DNA of 64,000 nt. Source: Lutraria lutraria (Eukaryota > Mollusca > Bivalvia > Venerida > Mactridae). The stretch spans positions 2,115,501 through 2,179,500 of the forward strand of contig OZ026836.1 of assembly GCA_964023205.1 (NCBI GenBank). Reading direction: 5' to 3'. The translations under genes were made by a program, and so were the position numbers. A model generated the notes under the pieces. That model worked only from the letters and a program-made list of their open reading frames with translations. It had not been told where the DNA came from and did no database searches. This document shows, one piece after another, positions 54,701 through 56,234 of the stretch (positions within the stretch are counted from its first letter, which is position 1; every line of letters begins with the position of its first letter).

Positions 54701-55089
54701 TCTAAGCTAAATGAGGTTACGTCAGCAGCAGTCAAACACTTAGTTGATGGCAGTGTGTGGAGGAATAGGTAATTACTGATTGTCTAGATCCACAAACTGT
54801 CACACATACATGTACCTGAATGATAATCAGGGAAACCCAAATACTAATAATGTGTTTACATAGATTATGGGTAATAATCCTGTAACTAGTGGTGAATCTG
54901 TATGTCTATACTTGATACACATAGTAAATCTGTTTAACCATTTCAGAAAAAGACAAAAAAAGGGTTTTACAAAATGATGGGACAAAAACTGGGAAACGAA
55001 AGAGAATTGCTGATAGGTTAAAACCAGTATTGGATCATTCTGATGTAGATAGCAGTGATGAAGATCTGCCTAAATTTCCTGGTGTGTGA
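714..55089 (+). CDS. ZGRF1: ZGRF1 ortholog: DUF2439 / GRF zinc finger / superfamily 1 helicase (whole gene, 34 coding exons followed)
   Basis: The spliced product is a protein of roughly 2,600 residues, longer than the human protein (about 2,100). Order of parts: a DUF2439 domain (exons 1-4); a long acidic, Ser/Asn/Asp-rich region with no recognisable fold (exons 5-12); a conserved segment that leads into a GRF zinc finger with CQCG and GPNCGRYFYAC (exon 15); and a UPF1/DNA2-like helicase with Walker A GVFGAGKS, Walker B VLLDECSQ, GDPKQL, TQYRCHP, STVDAFQGGE and RMNVALSRA (exons 20-31); then a basic and acidic tail. Known family role: vertebrate ZGRF1 is a 5'-to-3' DNA helicase that stimulates RAD51 strand exchange and supports crosslink repair; the yeast relative Mte1 has only the DUF2439 part. 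All junction phases agree, apart from the one hidden by the N gap. The coding frame is intact and every helicase motif is present, so I infer an active enzyme. Exons are listed separately. Confidence 0.95.
1206..3080 (+). mobile_element. Family A element, copy A1 (HINE/pearl-like, non-autonomous)
   Basis: It starts TTTTAGCTCACC, with a 5' hairpin back to AAGGTGAGCTTTT. It ends GGTGAGCATTTATAGGG, hairpin GGGCCATcaTGGCCC, then TCTTGTTTA. The interior holds about ten tandem cores alternating near 156-158 and 160-165 bp (key words: 'cttcttctccgaaaccacaa', 'caagtttgttcaaattatt', 'gccctagggtcaaaattggc'), so the true period is a dimer of about 320 bp. No coding capacity. Assignment to Helentron-associated elements is an inference from architecture. 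Confidence 0.75.
3545..4319. repeat. 27-bp minisatellite, about 28 copies
   Basis: Unit TTATCAGCCAATCCCAGCAT plus TGCACAG, with variants at ACCCAATC and TGTAGGG. Because 27 is a multiple of three and the unit lacks stops, long ORFs appear on both strands. It lies inside ZGRF1 intron 1 and shows no start, splice or codon-use evidence of being translated. Confidence 0.97.
4320..5606. repeat. 52-bp minisatellite, about 25 copies (dimer of 27 + 25 bp)
   Basis: Each unit is a 27-bp half (TTATCACCCAGTCCCAGCAT TGCACAG) and a 25-bp half (TTATCAGTCAATACAGGCAT TTCAG). It follows the 27-bp array directly and evidently derives from it. As 52 is not a multiple of three, each frame passes through all three readings of the unit and still meets no stop, giving spurious ORFs of over 450 codons. 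Confidence 0.97.
5607..8482. other. ZGRF1 intron 1, right part
   Basis: AT-rich intron sequence. Apart from the MITE at 7165-7584 and a degraded element with TIR-like starts near 7017-7140, I see no coding sequence or RNA gene. Confidence 0.6.
7165..7584. mobile_element. MITE with about 33-bp imperfect terminal inverted repeats
   Basis: The left end AGGCTTAGATT…AAATTTGTTTGCCC pairs with the right end GGGCAAACAAATATTT…AATTTAGGCCT. GACCGACCC and GGGTCGGT lie just inside. No coding capacity. Confidence 0.65.
8483..8563 (+). CDS. ZGRF1: ZGRF1 coding exon 2 (DUF2439, first half)
   Basis: 27 codons, phase 0 at both ends, acceptor TTGTAG and donor GTATTT. It encodes LYTNQKLKKAKTWHDGIMK, the most conserved stretch of DUF2439. 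It is isolated by introns of 7.75 kb upstream and 23.1 kb downstream and is too short to appear as an open reading frame of its own. Confidence 0.93.
9597..9768 (-). mobile_element. Degenerate tRNA-derived SINE
   Basis: On the minus strand TGGTTAATGGTC resembles an A box and GAGTTTGAGTCCC, about 45 bases on, resembles a B box, as in a tRNA-like SINE head; the rest is an unrelated body. The boxes are too altered for a functional tRNA. Confidence 0.45.
10509..10844. mobile_element. MITE with terminal inverted repeats
   Basis: Left AACTGTTGCAGTGTTTTT pairs with right AAAAAACACTGCAGTTG. Interior is T-rich with ATTTGCCCCC and GGGCCCCGCC near the two ends. Non-coding. Confidence 0.6.
12606..13607. 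repeat. Degenerate tandem cores of about 150-165 bp
   Basis: Repeated words are 'agttgtgcatgc', 'attttcactgagttatggcc', 'cagcaactac' and 'caatgaaacttcacag'. The first two units are separated by unrelated sequence (about 12690-12980). The array abuts element A2. It is probably the body of another short non-autonomous element that has lost its ends. Confidence 0.6.
13608..14757 (+). mobile_element. Family A element, copy A2
   Basis: 5' TTTTTAGCTCACATGTCAC with a return arm AAAGTGAGCTATTAGG; 3' CATGTGAGCGATATAGG, hairpin GGGCCATctTGGCCC and TCTTGTTTAT. Its tandem cores of about 145-150 bp ('cttcaccaaaccttgtcag', 'aaaaactaggtcacaaggtc') differ from those of A1, although the ends are the same. 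Confidence 0.75.
14885..14917 (+). mobile_element. Family B 3'-end fragment
   Basis: GGGGTATTCATCACctttaGTGATAGTTCTAGTT is split here only by its hairpin loop. It is the 3' subterminal motif, hairpin and terminus of family B with no body attached. Confidence 0.5.
14918..17500. other. ZGRF1 intron 2 segment without recognised features
   Basis: AT-rich intron. A short diverged repeat of CCCACAGATTATCATATGT occurs three times at 16800-16915. Nothing else supported. Confidence 0.5.
17718..18383 (+). mobile_element. Family A element, copy A4 (5' end lost)
   Basis: It resembles A5 from TTTTTAGGATCG onwards ('gaatgtccggcgtcc'), with cores of about 165 bp ('agcttgtttacactctagcg', 'agttatgggcccttgactta'). 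Ends CAGGTGAGCGATCTAGG, hairpin GGGCCATctTGGCCC, TCTTGTC. The 5' AGCTCACC arm is missing. Confidence 0.7.
18415..18590. repeat. Interspersed repeat shared with 45743-45815
   Basis: 'ggatttttaatttggctctg' and 'ttggcaaaaatagtcagccg' recur in near-identical form in a later ZGRF1 intron. The second half, 'ccagctggattatgatagga', also matches 17600-17625. Ends not determined. Confidence 0.5.
18591..22140. other. ZGRF1 intron 2 segment without recognised genes
   Basis: AT-rich intron. There is an (AAC)n microsatellite at 20350-20373. A stretch near 21400-21500 (CTAGTACTGGTTCCTCCTAG) may be a decayed SINE. No coding sequence supported. Confidence 0.5.
22141..24970. repeat. 46-bp minisatellite, about 61 copies (2.8 kb)
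   Basis: Unit AGCTCACCTTAGCAATAACT then ATAAGTACAAATATAGG, ATATGTTTA. Two positions vary: AGCTCACC or AGGTCACC, and GGATATG or GGGTATG. A few units have one extra T (47 bp). The G variants cluster in runs, showing local amplification. It is the largest array in the window, inside ZGRF1 intron 2. Confidence 0.98.
24971..26578. other. ZGRF1 intron 2 segment
   Basis: AT-rich intron holding the family D copy at 25437-25617. No coding sequence supported. Confidence 0.5.
25437..25617 (+). mobile_element. Family D element, copy D1
   Basis: It shares 'gagctagcaacatgaaactt', 'actgaggcagtg' and 'acagac' with D2 and D3. The 3' hairpin is perfect here: GCACTG-ctta-CAGTGC, followed by TCTTGTTTG. The 5' AGCTTGTCTGC arm has been lost or changed. 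Confidence 0.65.
26579..26849. mobile_element. Family E MITE (Tc1/mariner type), copy E1 with insertion
   Basis: Terminal motif CAGTGCAACCTTTCC at left and GGAGAGGTTGTACT at right, with TA before the left end. Compared with E4 it carries an extra segment of about 95 bp after 'aacaccctttaggag'. Confidence 0.65.
27125..28325. repeat. 36-bp minisatellite, about 33 copies
   Basis: Unit GTGATATTTGTAGTGGTACA ATATCTTCTCTGTATA. Variants: TTCACTGTATA, CTGTAAA, ACACTATC, TCTGCTC. The unit is a multiple of three and open in several frames, which produces ORFs of up to about 420 codons on both strands; they are artefacts of the array. Confidence 0.98.
28406..29331 (+). mobile_element. Family A element, copy A3 (deletion near 5' end)
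   Basis: It is a close relative of A2, with the same cores and order. CATGTCACAAAGTGA is joined directly to CTGGGCCATTTGGGG, removing the return arm and first core present in A2. Ends CATGTGAGCGATATAGG, hairpin GGGCCATctTGGCCC, TCTTGTC. Confidence 0.72.
29332..30084. other. ZGRF1 intron 2 segment
   Basis: AT-rich intron; nothing recognised. Confidence 0.5.
30085..30490. repeat. Irregular higher-order repeat of TACCTGGTCTACC
   Basis: TTACCTGGTCTACCT and GCCTGGTCTACCTTGTA alternate in blocks of about 115 bp, three to four blocks. A 133-codon ORF across it is repeat-derived. Confidence 0.8.
30491..31688. other. ZGRF1 intron 2, right end
   Basis: AT-rich intron. Three copies of AAGTAAGACAAAATTT at about 31361-31412. 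No coding sequence supported before exon 3. Confidence 0.5.
31689..31830 (+). CDS. ZGRF1: ZGRF1 coding exon 3 (DUF2439, second half)
   Basis: 142 bp after acceptor GATTTCAG, ending ACA-A at donor GTAATT. It encodes AVLYDDKGSRLDTI and then LESDRYFILVEE, matching the second half of the human domain (ILYDDKGACLES…SDRYLITVEE). Confidence 0.93.
31958..32813 (+). mobile_element. Family A element, copy A5 (most complete)
   Basis: 5' TTTTTAGCTCACCTGATTCA with return arm TCAGGTGAGCTTTTAGG. Tandem cores of about 165 bp ('tatttagcttgtttacactc', 'gagttatgggcccttgactt'). 3' CTCAGGTGAGCGATAAAGG, hairpin GGGCCAatgTGGCCC, then TCTTCTTTT. Its 5' hairpin and 3' GTGAGC motif show the family blueprint most clearly. 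Confidence 0.78.
32818..33067 (+). mobile_element. Family C element, copy C1
   Basis: Starts ATACCCCTGCCATT; body 'tgataactcacgaaatattg', 'catggattggtatcatag', 'tttcacaggagttatt'; ends GGGGCATTTGTATCCTCAGG then ACACTTTTCTAGTTTAT. It follows A5 within a few bases, head to tail. Confidence 0.7.
33098..33202. repeat. 21-bp tandem repeat, about 5 copies
   Basis: Unit TTAATTAATTGATTTGAGTTG with substitutions, in ZGRF1 intron 3, about 100 bp before exon 4. Confidence 0.85.
33300..33394 (+). CDS. ZGRF1: ZGRF1 coding exon 4
   Basis: 95 bp, acceptor GTATTTCAG, donor GTATTA. It ends with RCAGLKRKNT, which continues into GFMPPRVV in the next exon. The joined motif corresponds to human SGLKRKFTGFQGPRQV just after DUF2439, confirming the junction. 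Confidence 0.9.
33671..33822. mobile_element. Short MITE with 12-bp terminal inverted repeats
   Basis: TAGGGATGTCAA at left and TTGACATCCTTA at right. Interior is rich in GGATCC/ATCCGGAT-like words. It ends 60 bp before ZGRF1 exon 5. Confidence 0.65.
33883..36208 (+). CDS. ZGRF1: ZGRF1 coding exon 5: large disordered acidic exon
   Basis: About 775 codons without a stop, acceptor TCTTCTAG and donor GTATGT. Apart from the first dozen residues the sequence is low in hydrophobics and rich in Ser, Asn, Asp and Glu, as in the poorly conserved middle of ZGRF1 proteins. A short helix-like stretch RNMFQIMKLLGK lies near one third of its length and may correspond to the vertebrate QILALL motif; this is an inference. 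No domain is recognised in the rest. Confidence 0.88.
36415..36522 (+). CDS. ZGRF1: ZGRF1 coding exon 6
   Basis: 108 bp, acceptor CTGCTAG, donor GTAAAT. It encodes a Pro-rich segment (LSPGVEPPHPRHLFGRR). Phases 1 and 1 match both neighbours. Confidence 0.8.
36780..36826 (+). CDS. ZGRF1: ZGRF1 coding exon 7 (small)
   Basis: 47 bp after a strong polypyrimidine tract and CATTTCAG. The donor GTTTGT is weaker than the others. It encodes LKSTCRQEHPVNNIK and keeps the frame; its inclusion is plausible rather than certain. Confidence 0.6.
37196..37409 (+). CDS. ZGRF1: ZGRF1 coding exon 8
   Basis: 214 bp, acceptor TTGTTTTCAG, donor GTAATG. Disordered Ser/Gln-rich segment containing VSSAKVSKFHFTGDTNTY. 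A 38-bp minisatellite starts 100 bp downstream in the following intron. Confidence 0.8.
37510..37776 (+). repeat. 38-bp minisatellite, 7 copies, each with a GTAAGT donor-like site
   Basis: Unit AAACATAGTACCACAGAGCT TCTTTATGTAAGTTTGAC. Nearly identical copies (one has AAACG), which suggests a young array. It lies in the ZGRF1 intron between exons 8 and 9; every unit contains ATGTAAGTTTG, close to a consensus 5' splice site. Confidence 0.95.
37924..38000 (+). CDS. ZGRF1: ZGRF1 coding exon 9
   Basis: 77 bp, acceptor TTTTTAG, donor GTAAAC. It encodes DMSTQSTPYLYSDKFYLKK and joins in phase on both sides. Confidence 0.75.
38141..38398 (+). mobile_element. Family C element, copy C2
   Basis: TTATGCCCCTGC at the 5' end; 'catggattggtttcatattt' in the body; GCAGTGGCATTCA, hairpin TGTCCtctGGACA and CATTTCTTG at the 3' end. 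Confidence 0.7.
38481..38577 (+). CDS. ZGRF1: ZGRF1 coding exon 10
   Basis: 97 bp, acceptor TTTATCAG, donor GTTTGT. Acidic segment (EESSDILQPTNDYNHENPP). A family C element precedes it and a family B element follows it within 90 bp. Confidence 0.75.
38616..38918 (+). mobile_element. Family B element, copy B1
   Basis: 5' TTATACCCCCGCAAACGAAG with return arm TTTGAGAGGGGGTATA; 'cggtcggtcggtccgcata'; 'gcaattgcaatgaaacttga'; 3' GGTGGGGGTATTA, hairpin GTCACctctGTGAC, AGCTCTAGTTG. 38926-39314 after it is intron with no recognised feature. Confidence 0.75.
39315..41085 (+). CDS. ZGRF1: ZGRF1 coding exon 11: second large disordered exon
   Basis: About 590 codons, acceptor TTTTGTAG, donor GTAGAT, split AAG-AG/G junction. 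Very acidic at the start (DDDE…VDDFDDIDFPEFD). It contains a VTRWNMFMACQNS motif resembling the vertebrate SRWAMYLSSQSS motif, and FSLDESLDLSFDSFE further on. The rest is disordered. Confidence 0.88.
41277..41337 (+). CDS. ZGRF1: ZGRF1 coding exon 12
   Basis: 61 bp, acceptor TATTTCAG, donor GTTAGT. It encodes RFKLPSSNSPIVSNTSKYVP. A hAT-like MITE sits 31 bp downstream. Confidence 0.8.
41369..41548. mobile_element. hAT-like MITE with 35-bp TIRs and 8-bp target duplication
   Basis: Left CAAAGGGGTTTGTCACGAAA and right TTTCGTGACAAACCGCTTTG begin inverted repeats of about 35 bp (continuing to AATCCTAAAA). The 180-bp element is flanked by a perfect direct repeat GTCAAAAG at 41361-41368 and 41549-41556. 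An 8-bp duplication is the hallmark of hAT transposition. Confidence 0.8.
41796..41949 (+). CDS. ZGRF1: ZGRF1 coding exon 13
   Basis: 154 bp, acceptor TTATTTAG, donor GTAAAA. It starts the conserved region ahead of the GRF finger (ELRFPCKSDVEKLQNVVRQV, then IPPNFPSV and VITAALT). Confidence 0.88.
42276..42368 (+). CDS. ZGRF1: ZGRF1 coding exon 14
   Basis: 93 bp, acceptor TGTTACAG, donor GTAATA. EYVNTHLLDVARRYHHALSK then VDISTY, matching the human segment ending KALSKVDISFY just before the zinc finger. Confidence 0.92.
42709..42840 (+). CDS. ZGRF1: ZGRF1 coding exon 15: GRF zinc finger, cut by assembly gap
   Basis: Acceptor TTTGATAG. It encodes VCQCGVPSKMICVKKEGPN followed by CGRYFYAC. That provides three of the zinc ligands; the last Cys, and the aromatic residues that follow it in GRF fingers, fall in the run of N. 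GRF domains bind single-stranded or forked DNA. Exon 16 resumes with KW, as expected for the FxW end of the domain, so little coding sequence is probably missing. Confidence 0.92.
42841..43040. other. Assembly gap (200 N)
   Basis: Exactly 200 undetermined bases, probably a placeholder length. The left flank is inside the GRF zinc finger of ZGRF1. The right flank enters a family D mobile element already in progress, so the gap hides the exon 15 donor and the 5' part of that element. Confidence 0.99.
43041..43133 (+). mobile_element. Family D element, copy D2 (left part in gap)
   Basis: 'ttagcaacatgaaacttcat', 'gaggcagtgaacagacga', then GGCACCACTTGTGGCACTC and TTGTTTAG. Matches D1 and D3 from the middle to the 3' end. 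Confidence 0.65.
43228..43324 (+). CDS. ZGRF1: ZGRF1 coding exon 16
   Basis: 97 bp, acceptor ACTGACAG, donor GTCAGT. Encodes KWMRNKGDNDLPQKKQTLLK and so on: the end of the GRF domain and a basic linker. Confidence 0.85.
43522..43766 (+). mobile_element. Family C element, copy C3
   Basis: GTTATGCCCTGC start; body 'catggattggtttcatattt', 'cacaggagttatgccccctt'; end GAGGGCATTCA, hairpin TGTCCtctGGACA, CATTTCTAGTTTAT. It provides the empty-site comparison for the nested insertion in C5. Confidence 0.72.
43850..43996 (+). CDS. ZGRF1: ZGRF1 coding exon 17
   Basis: 147 bp, acceptor TTTTTCAG, donor GTGAAT. DDVWVISHQLDF then YYGPSSSLEVEIEPISGYCP closely follows human DDLWVVSKTLDF…FFGPSSINEIEIEPLKGYFP. 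Confidence 0.93.
44150..44337 (+). mobile_element. Family D element, copy D3 (complete ends)
   Basis: 5' TTTTTAGCTTGTCTGCTTTG with return arm GTCAAGCTGTTG; 3' GAGCAGACGAG (complement of the 5' CTTGTCTGCTT), a hairpin-like GGTACTGCTTGTGTCGCTC, and TTGTATT. Confidence 0.7.
44483..44597 (+). CDS. ZGRF1: ZGRF1 coding exon 18
   Basis: 115 bp, acceptor CTTTTCAG, donor GTACCA. HAILATNAGKELSCLDNIRE corresponds to human HALLVCNASTELTTLKNIQD. Confidence 0.9.
44789..44985. mobile_element. Family E MITE, copy E2
   Basis: CAGTGCAATCTCTCC at left, preceded by TA; GAGTGGTTGTACT at right. The right part contains a three-fold repeat of about 33 bp (GAGGGGCCACTCTGGAGGGG). Confidence 0.65.
45104..45215 (+). 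CDS. ZGRF1: ZGRF1 coding exon 19
   Basis: 112 bp, acceptor CTTCTTAG, donor GTTAGT. It contains GFQAPRSVSGLGAARNIHLH, the linker before the helicase core. Confidence 0.85.
45388..45526. mobile_element. MITE related to 48436-48582
   Basis: 'aaataaaggccaccctgtga' near the left and 'tttattcacaggtttgacta' near the right match the terminal repeats of the better copy at 48436. Confidence 0.5.
45743..45815. repeat. Interspersed repeat shared with 18415-18490
   Basis: 'tggcaaaaatggttggccgc' and 'ggatttttaatttggctcta' match the earlier copy. It ends 33 bp before exon 20. Confidence 0.5.
45849..45978 (+). CDS. ZGRF1: ZGRF1 coding exon 20: helicase Q-motif region
   Basis: 130 bp, acceptor TTCCCCAG, donor GTAAGT. 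YRLNADQAEAVRRVANMF is the start of the superfamily 1 helicase core (the LNxxQ element). The exon ends LLIH-G, immediately before Walker A. Confidence 0.92.
46254..46413 (+). CDS. ZGRF1: ZGRF1 coding exon 21: Walker A (motif I)
   Basis: 160 bp, acceptor GTTTTAG, donor GTAATG. GVFGAGKS is the nucleotide-binding P-loop; its first Gly codon is split by the intron. PWKLLISSTTNVAVDRIL is motif Ia, near-identical to human. Confidence 0.95.
46437..46752 (+). mobile_element. tRNA-derived SINE, copy S1
   Basis: Head with A-box-like CAGTGGTCTAATGGTGACAAG and B-box-like GAGGTTTGATTCT. The tail CTGAAATGACCATAATTGTC then GGCCGTTAAACAACGGATG and A-run is shared with S2. It carries about 125 bp in the body that S2 lacks. 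Confidence 0.7.
46863..46940 (+). CDS. ZGRF1: ZGRF1 coding exon 22
   Basis: 78 bp, acceptor TATACAG, donor GTAAAC. FEDFVRVGSVKKIAKPVLPY matches human FEKFIRVGSVRKIAKPILPY. Confidence 0.94.
47234..47320 (+). CDS. ZGRF1: ZGRF1 coding exon 23
   Basis: 87 bp, acceptor ATATTTCAG, donor GTTTAG (weak). Encodes VHASGTDNQELKDLQEMLRS, the helical insertion of the 1A domain. Confidence 0.88.
47575..47690 (+). repeat. Short diverged tandem repeat ending at the exon 24 acceptor
   Basis: About six imperfect copies of a 19-20-bp word like TTATGTGTACAGTAAT. Several copies end in ACAG followed by TAAT, the same as the true acceptor (TTTACAG at 47684-47690, then TAATG). Confidence 0.6.
47691..47739 (+). CDS. 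ZGRF1: ZGRF1 coding exon 24 (small)
   Basis: 49 bp, acceptor TTTACAG, donor GTAATT. Encodes NVRQSIEKHRRGENKK, matching human VRKSIEQHKLG. The intron end just upstream is a diverged short tandem repeat with further ACAG-TAAT copies. Confidence 0.85.
48045..48122 (+). CDS. ZGRF1: ZGRF1 coding exon 25
   Basis: 26 codons, acceptor GATATTACAG, donor GTGAGT. GRVKVVGATCAACSLTCLNQ corresponds to human QVRVVGVTCAACPFPCMND. Confidence 0.93.
48436..48582. mobile_element. MITE with TA target duplication (Tc1/mariner type)
   Basis: CAGTCTAACCTGTGAATAAA at left and TTTATTCACAAAGTTTGATTG at right are imperfect inverted repeats, flanked by TA on both sides. GGCCTTTATT appears in both orientations internally. 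Confidence 0.7.
48817..48918 (+). CDS. ZGRF1: ZGRF1 coding exon 26: Walker B (motif II)
   Basis: 34 codons, acceptor TATTACAG, donor GTATTG. LVLLDECSQMTEPASLLP carries the catalytic DE pair. The exon ends LLLVGDPK, the first half of motif III. Confidence 0.95.
49279..49468 (+). mobile_element. tRNA-derived SINE, copy S2
   Basis: Well-preserved head: A box AATGGTCTAGTGGTAATGCG and B box GGTTCGATTC, followed by a body and the tail CTGAAATGACCATAGCTGTC, GGTCATTAAACAACAGATG, AAAA. It is the youngest-looking SINE in the window; the tRNA part lacks a folded 3' half, so it is not a tRNA gene. Confidence 0.75.
49648..49731 (+). CDS. ZGRF1: ZGRF1 coding exon 27: motif III
   Basis: 28 codons, acceptor TTTTCCAG, donor GTATGT. 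QLDPTIQGCEAAHQCGLEQT completes GDPKQL. Human has QLPPTIQG; here the first Pro is Asp, a position that also varies elsewhere in the UPF1 family. Confidence 0.94.
49976..50104 (+). CDS. ZGRF1: ZGRF1 coding exon 28: QYR motif
   Basis: 43 codons, acceptor TTTCTCAG, donor GTAAAA. LLRTQYRCHPNISAISNNLF matches human LLRTQYRCHPAISAIANDLF, the motif IV region typical of UPF1-like helicases. Its donor region is copied into the 47-bp minisatellite that follows directly. Confidence 0.95.
50098..50590 (+). repeat. 47-bp minisatellite carrying copies of the exon 28 splice donor
   Basis: About eleven units beginning TTTACTGGTAAAATACATCC and continuing AGCATTTTACCTGCCTGTAT AAACATC. The first unit overlaps the end of exon 28 (…CCTTTACTG) and its real donor GTAAAA at 50105, so each copy repeats the last exon bases plus the donor. 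GTAAAAT and ATTTTAC within a unit can pair. Confidence 0.95.
50976..51181 (+). CDS. ZGRF1: ZGRF1 coding exon 29
   Basis: 206 bp, acceptor ATTTTTCAG, donor GTAGGT. Contains VGVITLYKSQMARISDLL, matching human IGVITLYKSQMYKLCHLL (motif V region, domain 2A). Confidence 0.94.
51211..51509. mobile_element. Family E MITE, copy E3, interrupted by a palindrome
   Basis: CATTGCAACCTCTC at the left (after TA) recurs at 51333-51346, where the normal family E sequence continues (CCAAAGCAACACCC). The right end is GGAGAAGTTAAACTG then TA. The material between the two copies is the fold-back 51225-51330. Confidence 0.65.
51225..51330. repeat. Perfect 52-bp inverted repeat with a 2-bp spacer
   Basis: Arms 51225-51276 and 51279-51330 are exact complements (AATGACAATTCTTTATTTGA … and its complement), separated by TG. 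Such a perfect, nearly spacer-free palindrome is unusual in otherwise diverged repeats. Confidence 0.93.
51873..52001 (+). CDS. ZGRF1: ZGRF1 coding exon 30: motif V
   Basis: 129 bp, acceptor TATATACAG, donor GTATGG. VQVSTVDAFQGGERDIIILS then VRTDACGFIDND; human has VQVSTVDAFQGAEKEIIILS. Confidence 0.95.
52085..52305. mobile_element. Fragment of a short non-autonomous element
   Basis: 'acaagagtgtcaggtcaca' is the complement of a CTCTTGT-type terminus, followed by 'agggccataactcagaagtg' and 'gtttggtgaggatcagaata', words typical of the tandem-core elements. The other end is not clear. Confidence 0.45.
52366..52475 (+). CDS. ZGRF1: ZGRF1 coding exon 31: motif VI
   Basis: 110 bp, acceptor ATTTATAG, donor GTAAGT. 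KRMNVALSRAKHHLLIVGN carries the arginine finger of motif VI. This completes the helicase core. Confidence 0.95.
52537..52826 (+). mobile_element. Family B element, copy B2
   Basis: TTATACCCCCTCAAACAAAG with return arm TTTGAGAGGGGGTTTATT; 3' AGTGGGGGTATTAGTCACTT TTGTTACAAAG and TTCTAGTTTT. The hairpin is slightly decayed. Confidence 0.72.
53289..53436 (+). CDS. ZGRF1: ZGRF1 coding exon 32
   Basis: 148 bp, acceptor CGTTGCAG, donor GTAAGG. Encodes YVDGIQTEEMSRRHLQDYLQ and a Ser-rich stretch. The polypyrimidine tract is poor, but both phases fit; the human counterpart has EDGLQHAN…HLLKDYF. Confidence 0.8.
53936..54159 (+). CDS. ZGRF1: ZGRF1 coding exon 33
   Basis: 224 bp, acceptor GATTTCAG, donor GTACTT. 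It begins with a basic KKKGGRKRR stretch, a candidate nuclear localisation signal, then an acidic region (EVMDDDFEFSEFSKDSLES). Confidence 0.85.
54260..54470. mobile_element. MITE with 23-bp imperfect TIRs
   Basis: TACTGTGGAATCGTTCATTT at left, AAATAAATGAAAATACAGTA at right. The interior contains several inverted words such as CCACGAAAT and ATTTTGTGG. Confidence 0.7.
54947..55089 (+). CDS. ZGRF1: ZGRF1 last coding exon 34 and stop
   Basis: 143 bp, acceptor CCATTTCAG, stop TGA at 55087-55089. Encodes GKRKRIADRLKP, then an acidic DSSDEDLP, ending KFPGV. The KRKR run is a second candidate nuclear localisation signal. Confidence 0.88.
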
Positions 55090-55571
55090 TTGTACATCTA
55101 AGTTTATAACTTAATACTTATCATAGTCAGGAAATTGGAGTCGGTTACTCATTATTAATTCTACTTTTGTCAATTACTGGCATGAGGGTACCTTACACAT
55201 CAGATGTTAAGATACAAACATTTATTGACTGTAAAGGATTTATTATTTGTTAGCAGTTTTGAAATTGTTGAAAACATTTATTACATGTAACTATTTCCTT
55301 ACTTGTGAAATTCTATGCAATTATTTGTTGATTGACTGTGATAAAAGAATAGATTTTTATGGATAAACTAAGATGTTGTTATTGTTCTTATGATGTGTGA
55401 TGAAAGCTGCTTTCTCATGTTCAATGATAAAGTATTAAAAGTGAAGTAAGGATCATACACAATTCTGTATTCGCATTCTTAAATGTTCATATATTTTAAT
55501 GTTATGAATACATTTTTTGTAGACATTTCAAAATTTCATAAAATGAAATCAATTTGTACAAATATTTTTAT

Positions 55572-55772
55572 ATACGAGTCACTTTTGTCTGCCTGTCCCG
55601 AATCGTGTCCGCTCTGTAACTTTGTCATTCATTGGAGGATTTTGTTATAACTGAAGTTACCACAAATGTTAACCACCACTAGACGATATGTCGCACACAA
55701 CTCCCATGGTTGTAGCTCCAAGGTCTATGCAGTATGTTGGGGTATTTGCCACCTTGTGACAGCTCTAGTTTT
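55572..55772 (+). mobile_element. Family B element, copy B3 (decayed)
   Basis: TATACGAGTCACTTTTGTCTG start; 'gtatttgccaccttgtgaca' and GCTCTAGTTTTT at the 3' end correspond to the hairpin and terminus of B1. Confidence 0.5.
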
Positions 55773-55858
55773 TAATTATTTTTTGTCATTTAAGCAAGAC
55801 AGCCAGTCTCATACATTGACTTCAAACAGTACAAACAACATTTGATTATCAGACATGA

Positions 55859-55864
55859 TTTATT
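55859..55864 (-). promoter_or_regulatory. FERRY3: Candidate FERRY3 poly(A) signal
   Basis: AATAAA on the minus strand 260 bp after the stop codon. Chosen by motif and distance only. Confidence 0.35.
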
Positions 55865-56123
55865 TTATCATGGATATTGCACATATTAACATCACCTAGT
55901 ATTCTGATATACCAGTACACTAAATATAAAACATTGTTAACAAATCACAGTTTCAGTAATTCATATTAATTCGAAAAGAAAATATATCACTAAAACAATA
56001 GGATAATAATTATTAACATACAAAATGATTTAATGAAATTTTATGAAAATTATTCTCAGCAGGTATTTTTCTATACCAACTGTAAAACAGAGAGAGATAA
56101 GTGTCAAAGTTGTATTCTGTTAA

Positions 56124-56234
56124 CTAAGGACTGTTGGATTTAGTTGAAGATACAGCCATGTACACAGGATTAGACAGTCTGAATATTGTAGGTAACATGT
56201 TACTGATCCCTGCAAACAATTCCTCAGAAATACC
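56124..56234 (-). CDS. FERRY3: FERRY3 last exon and stop
   Basis: 36 codons plus TAG, acceptor TATTTTCAG. Encodes [30 protein letters not shown] and a short tail; human ends similarly (ISEEMF…SNMLPQIFRV). Confidence 0.9.
   Translation of the reverse strand, partial: GISEELFAGISNMLPTIFRLSNPVYMAVSSTKSNSP

Larger units (their letters stand above)
55090..56123. other. Intergenic: convergent 3' ends of ZGRF1 and FERRY3
   Basis: The two stop codons are separated by 1,034 bp. A minus-strand AATAAA (plus TTTATT, 55859-55864) lies about 260 bp after the FERRY3 stop and is a candidate poly(A) signal. For ZGRF1 I see no AATAAA in the first 450 bp; ATTAAA near 55434 is a weak candidate. A decayed family B element occupies 55572-55772. 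Confidence 0.6.
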
